In this document: one piece after another, positions 61,930 through 64,000 of the stretch
Position numbering within the stretch: the stretch's first letter is position 1
How the letters are laid out: the number at the start of each line of letters is the position of its first letter
Assembly: GCA_045638465.1 (NCBI GenBank)
Contig: JAZUBK010000020.1
Span: forward strand, 27,707 to 91,706
Origin: CAKVLS01 sp045638465
GTDB taxonomy: Bacteria; Bacillota; Clostridia; Christensenellales; UBA1242
DNA: 64,000 nucleotides
Direction of reading: 5' to 3'
Program-made: the position numbers and the translations under genes
Notes under the pieces: model-generated
Told to the model about the DNA's origin: nothing
What the model saw: the letters and a program-made list of their open reading frames with translations, nothing else
Database searches by the model: none

Positions 61930-63243
61930 ATGAAAAAAGTTCTTACACAAGAAGAAAAAGCTGAGAAAAAGTTTATAAAAAGATACACTTTGTGTAGATT
62001 TAATAAACTAGTAACAATTATTTTGATTGCAGCTTTTATCGGGTGCACACTTTGTTTCGGTTTAGGCTTGAGAGGCCTTAATACTGGAACAACCACAACA
62101 CATGATGGGTCTTTGGGTATCGGTATGACTATACTACTTGCTATTGGTGGTATTGGTTGGGCGGTTATTCCGTTCTTTATATTCAGGAGATGTTCACTAG
62201 CTTTTACTTTGATGGGCGTTGGTTTTTGGGACGTAGGTGTTGCGTTGCCAGGTATGGCTCTTCAAGGCGAAAACTGGGCTTTGGGCGGAGCACTAGTATT
62301 CTTTGGGGTGATTGGTCTACTTCTTGCCGAAAGACGTAGAAACAAAAAGGTTGCTAACTACAAATTGAGAGCAAACGAAGATTTTATCGAAAATGTATTT
62401 TTGAGTGCAGATGCTGATAGATTAACAGGGGCTTTAGATTATGCATCTGGCGTAGAAACAGCTTATAAAGGAAGCTTGTATTTTGCACTTTCTTTTATGC
62501 TTGTAGCGATGACAGGTATAGGTTTGGTACTTCCTTTTGGTAAATGGGCTTATAGCTATAACAAATATCTTTTCTTTGTATCTAGCGATTGGGACCCTGC
62601 TACAGAAGAAATTGTAAACACTAAATTCAAGGGCAAAAAGTTTAAACAAAATAAACCTTATACATATCTTTTAGATGGCTTGATTTTTGTTAACGAAAAA
62701 CCTTTCTATGCTGCAAAAACAAATGAAAAATGTAATTATCCTTTGAGAGCATGGGCAAGTTATACATTTAGCGCTGTTTATTTGTTTATTTTCTCAATGA
62801 TTAGCGAAATCAACATGAAAAAAGCTTCTTTTGTTAGCAAAATGGACACAACTTTGGGTGAATTTGTATTCTCTGCAAAGTATATGGCAGAAAAAGATGA
62901 AGAGTGTGCGCAACTATTTGTAGATTATGCAAAATCTCAATCTGCAGAAAATAGACAAGAACTTCTTGAAGGTCTTGGAAACTGGATTCAATCAGCTCAA
63001 GACGAAAATAGAGCAGAGCTTGAAAGAATCAATAGATACGAACAAGAAAGAGATAGATTTAACAAAGTCGGCGCAACTCAAGCAAATGTATATGTAGATG
63101 ATGAGGGCTTGTATGCAGAGGGTTATGATGCAGAAGGCGCTAAAAAACAATACAAACTTGATGAGTATGATGAAGCAACTGGTGTTGGCTCATATACCGA
63201 CGAAAGCGGCAAAAAAGTCAAAATCAAAAACACAAAAGAATAA
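61930..63243 (+). CDS. Multi-pass membrane protein, unknown
   Basis: The start is placed at ATG 61930 (MKKVLTQEEKAEKKF), 13 bases after AAAGGAGG; the in-frame TTG at 61918 touches that site. The 437-residue protein has membrane segments at about 27-47, 64-85, 88-110, 116-133 and 182-203, and possibly one near 270-288. A charged cytoplasmic-looking C terminus with coiled-coil character (ENRAELERINRYEQERDRF) and a Tyr/Asp/Glu-rich end follows. No family is recognised. Its promoter carries a poly-G tract. Confidence 0.75.
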   Translation: MKKVLTQEEKAEKKFIKRYTLCRFNKLVTIILIAAFIGCTLCFGLGLRGLNTGTTTTHDGSLGIGMTILLAIGGIGWAVIPFFIFRRCSLAFTLMGVGFWDVGVALPGMALQGENWALGGALVFFGVIGLLLAERRRNKKVANYKLRANEDFIENVFLSADADRLTGALDYASGVETAYKGSLYFALSFMLVAMTGIGLVLPFGKWAYSYNKYLFFVSSDWDPATEEIVNTKFKGKKFKQNKPYTYLLDGLIFVNEKPFYAAKTNEKCNYPLRAWASYTFSAVYLFIFSMISEINMKKASFVSKMDTTLGEFVFSAKYMAEKDEECAQLFVDYAKSQSAENRQELLEGLGNWIQSAQDENRAELERINRYEQERDRFNKVGATQANVYVDDEGLYAEGYDAEGAKKQYKLDEYDEATGVGSYTDESGKKVKIKNTKE

Positions 63244-63257
63244 TATAAAAAACAACA

Positions 63258-63291
63258 AAAAAAGAACTAACGATTTGTTAGTTCTTTTTTG
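63258..63291. terminator. Bidirectional terminator between convergent genes
   Basis: AAAAAAGAACTAAC (63258-63271) pairs perfectly with GTTAGTTCTTTTTT (63277-63290), with A/T runs on both sides. Confidence 0.93.
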
Positions 63292-63307
63292 TTTGTTTTA
63301 GGATAGG

Positions 63308-64000
63308 TTATTTGTTTGTGTCTTCGCCTTTGGCAAGTTTTAGATATGTGTTGTATCTTTCGATTGCGTTGGCTTTGCTTTCTTCAAATAGCTTTTCTGC
63401 TAGTTCTTCGCTAAGCTTTTTCAAAGCGGTATATCTGCTTTCGCCCTCTAGGAATTCTTTGTAGTCAAGTGTTGGCTCTTTGCTATCTAGAGTAAATGGG
63501 TTTTTGCCTTGATCAATTAGGTCTGGGTTGTATCTATACAAGTGCCAGTAACCTGATTGAACTGCTTTTTTGATTTCCATTTGAGCGCCGCTCATGTTGA
63601 TACCGTGGTTGATACATGGAGCGTATGCGATGATGATACTTACACCATTGTAGCTTTCGGCTTCTGACATTGCTTTTACTACTTGGTTCATATCTGCGCC
63701 CATACCTACTTGAGCTACATAAACATTTTTGTAACTCATAGCCATCATGCCAAGGTCTTTTTTGTTAGTTCTCTTACCAGAACTTGCAAATTTTGCAATA
63801 GCTGCGGTTGGAGTTGATTTTGATTGTTGGCCACCAGTGTTAGAGTAAACTTCTGTGTCAAGAACTAAGATATTTACGTTTTCGCCACTAGCAAGTACGT
63901 GGTCTAGACCGCCGTAACCGATATCGTATGCCCAACCGTCACCACCGATGATCCAAGTGCTTTCTTTAACAAAAGCGTCTCTTAGCATATATAGGTCGCT
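63308..64000 (-). CDS. nifJ: Pyruvate:ferredoxin (flavodoxin) oxidoreductase, C-terminal part, cut by window edge
   Basis: The visible part of about 230 residues is the TPP-binding end of the single-chain enzyme, which oxidises pyruvate to acetyl-CoA with ferredoxin reduction in anaerobes. WIIGGDGWAYDIGYGGLDHV is the TPP/Mg motif, followed by LDTEVYSNTGGQQSKSTP and YAPCINHGI. The reading frame continues upstream beyond base 64000. It supports an anaerobic fermentative host. Confidence 0.97.
   Translation of the reverse strand, partial: SDLYMLRDAFVKESTWIIGGDGWAYDIGYGGLDHVLASGENVNILVLDTEVYSNTGGQQSKSTPTAAIAKFASSGKRTNKKDLGMMAMSYKNVYVAQVGMGADMNQVVKAMSEAESYNGVSIIIAYAPCINHGINMSGAQMEIKKAVQSGYWHLYRYNPDLIDQGKNPFTLDSKEPTLDYKEFLEGESRYTALKKLSEELAEKLFEESKANAIERYNTYLKLAKGEDTNK

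Overview
The window looks like chromosome from a low-GC, anaerobic, Gram-positive bacterium of the class Clostridia, probably an uncultured gut-type lineage. The evidence is a type Z (zinc) S14, a four-cysteine S4 encoded inside the alpha operon, a KOW-domain gene between map and infA, AddAB instead of RecBCD, a SpoVT-like regulator next to a lipid-flippase gene as in Bacillus, and a pyruvate:ferredoxin oxidoreductase at the right edge. Genus-level placement is not possible from the sequence alone. Most of it is one strand of compact operons, each closed by a strong hairpin-plus-T-run terminator, and many start with a clear TTGACA/TATAAT promoter.

Layout. 1-4354: end of addB and all of addA (double-strand break repair). 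4441-9977: a three-pass membrane protein with a long coiled coil, a PRC-barrel protein, an SPFH/zinc-ribbon protein, a DUF1858 protein and an unknown. 10242-26348: the S10-spc-alpha ribosomal superoperon, with its own promoter and structured leader before rpsJ and a second promoter and leader before rpsM; it also carries secY, adk, map, infA, rpmJ and rpoA. 26448-32850: two membrane-anchored extracellular proteins (389 and 1409 aa) and a Sel1-like protein. 32943-36479: spoVT-like regulator, MOP-family flippase, tRNA-dihydrouridine synthase, unknown. 36571-41701: Na/Pi cotransporter, then pgk-gpmI-tpiA (gap and eno are absent). 41721-45368: small membrane protein, secG, rnr, smpB and tmRNA (ssrA), the usual protein-export and ribosome-rescue group.

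Directly behind ssrA (45433-47350) is an accessory islet: a six-copy zinc-ribbon protein with a Vsr/DUF559-like nuclease domain in its middle, followed by what may be a gene remnant, and bounded by two related terminator hairpins. Then come a DUF1810 gene and a second RNase R-type gene transcribed divergently from back-to-back promoters, a run of small stand-alone enzymes (P-loop kinase, two GNAT acetyltransferases, Nudix hydrolase, APH-type kinase), a second membrane-anchored coiled-coil protein, a patatin-like phospholipase, a membrane-anchored ComEC-type metallo-beta-lactamase protein, a shikimate-kinase-like protein that has lost its P-loop, transketolase, a multi-pass membrane protein whose promoter spacer contains a run of 11 G, and the 3' end of nifJ.

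The strongest leads for new biology are the poly-G promoter (likely phase-variable membrane protein), the zinc-ribbon/nuclease islet behind tmRNA, the shikimate-kinase-fold pseudoenzyme in front of transketolase, and the pair of membrane coiled-coil proteins that share a Lys/Pro/Ala linker plus short acidic tail. Two genes appear to be expressed from leaderless transcripts.
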